From Planctomycetota bacterium (lineage in GTDB: Bacteria > Planctomycetota > Planctomycetia > Pirellulales > UBA7805), in NCBI GenBank assembly GCA_014237955.1, contig JABABY010000117.1:1-6601 (forward strand): 6,601 nucleotides of DNA. The letters run 5' to 3'. The position numbers were made by a program, and so were the translations under genes. Position 1 is the stretch's first letter, and every line of letters starts with the position of its first letter. This document shows, one piece after another, positions 5,993-6,601 of this stretch. The notes beneath the pieces are model-generated. The model did no database searches, was not told where the DNA came from, and saw nothing but the letters and a program-made list of their open reading frames with translations.

Positions 5993-6601
5993 ATGGCTGC
6001 AATCCGGCTCGAAAATATTGTCAAACGCTATGGCGATGGATTTGTCGCAGTTAAACAGGCATCGCTTGCCATACGCGATGGCGAGTTCATGGTCCTGGTC
6101 GGCCCCTCTGGCTGCGGCAAATCGACGACACTACGCATGATTGCTGGTCTCGAGGAGGTGAGCGAAGGAAATATCTTTGTTGGGGAGAGGCGGGTGAATG
6201 ACCTCGAACCGGGCGATCGAGATATTGCAATGGTGTTTCAGAATTACGCGCTCTACCCCCACATGACGGTGCGGCAAAACATGTCCTTCGGCCTGCGGAT
6301 GCGTAAAGAAAGGCCTGAAGAGATTGAGCGCCGGGTCGGTGAGGCAGCAGAAATCCTCTCCATCGAACCGTTGCTCGACCGGCGACCGCGGGAGATGTCC
6401 GGAGGCCAGCGGCAGCGAGTTGCGCTCGGCCGTGCGATCGTGAGACAACCAGCGGCCTTTTTGTTTGACGAGCCACTATCAAATCTCGACGCAAAATTGC
6501 GGGTACAGATGCGAACCGAATTGGCCCGACTGCATCAGCGGCTTGGTACCACCACGGTTTACGTGACACACGATCAAGTCGAGGCGATGACGCTCGGAGA
6601 A
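5993..6601 (+). CDS. MalK/UgpC-type sugar ABC transporter ATPase, 3' end cut by the window
   Basis: Cytoplasmic ATPase subunit that drives the permease pair by ATP binding and hydrolysis. The 203 codons present hold a complete set of nucleotide-binding motifs: Walker A GPSGCGKST (37-45), Q-loop Q83 in VFQNYALYPH, signature MSGGQRQR (135-142), Walker B AFLFDEP with catalytic E160, D-loop SNLD (163-166) and H-loop H193 in VTHDQ. VFQNYALYPHMTV and VTHDQVEAMT are characteristic of the MalK/UgpC/MsmX group. The frame is open to the last base; family members are about 350-380 aa, so the C-terminal regulatory domain (OB/TOBE fold) lies beyond the window. The gene starts 12 nt after the malG stop and is clearly in the same operon. 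It may serve maltodextrin only or energise several CUT1 systems; the missing C-terminal domain would be needed to judge this and any inducer-exclusion or MalT-type regulation. Confidence 0.95.
   Translation, partial: MAAIRLENIVKRYGDGFVAVKQASLAIRDGEFMVLVGPSGCGKSTTLRMIAGLEEVSEGNIFVGERRVNDLEPGDRDIAMVFQNYALYPHMTVRQNMSFGLRMRKERPEEIERRVGEAAEILSIEPLLDRRPREMSGGQRQRVALGRAIVRQPAAFLFDEPLSNLDAKLRVQMRTELARLHQRLGTTTVYVTHDQVEAMTLGE

Noticed and set aside
6087..6569. Minus-strand open frames at the right end
   Set aside because: They are antisense to the malK-like gene, which has every ABC ATPase motif in the + frame.

Overview
The window carries one end of a starch/maltodextrin uptake locus, all genes on the + strand. 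In order: a small soluble AMPK-type glycogen-binding domain protein (about 226-759), an exported GH13 alpha-amylase/neopullulanase-like enzyme (884-2809), a MalE-MalF fusion, i.e. a solute-binding protein joined to a permease in one chain (2809-5142), a MalG-type permease (5150-5980), and the first 203 codons of a MalK/UgpC-type ATPase (5993 to the window end). The last four genes are packed with overlaps or gaps of 0-12 nt and look like a single operon. The first gene is separated from them by about 124 nt.

Proposed division of labour: the GH13 enzyme is exported to the periplasm or beyond and cuts malto-oligosaccharides. The tethered binding domain captures the products and hands them to the MalF-like/MalG pore, powered by the MalK dimer in the cytoplasm. 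The glycogen-binding protein has no signal peptide and probably works in the cytoplasm on alpha-glucan.

The organism is a Gram-negative-type bacterium with moderately high GC and few clear Shine-Dalgarno sites. A standalone AMPK-type CBM together with a binding-protein/permease fusion fits Planctomycetes or a related PVC-like or deep-branching lineage. This is an impression from gene content, not a proof, and no phylogenetic marker is present.

The main oddity is the MalE-MalF fusion, which has an extra linker transmembrane helix and no long P2-like loop. Lesser points are a Gly-to-Arg change in the EAA loop of the MalF half, an uncertain 5' end of the first gene (possibly a one-base indel in an A6 run), and a GH13 enzyme without an N-terminal accessory domain. 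No RNA gene, CRISPR array, insertion sequence or convincing terminator or promoter was seen.
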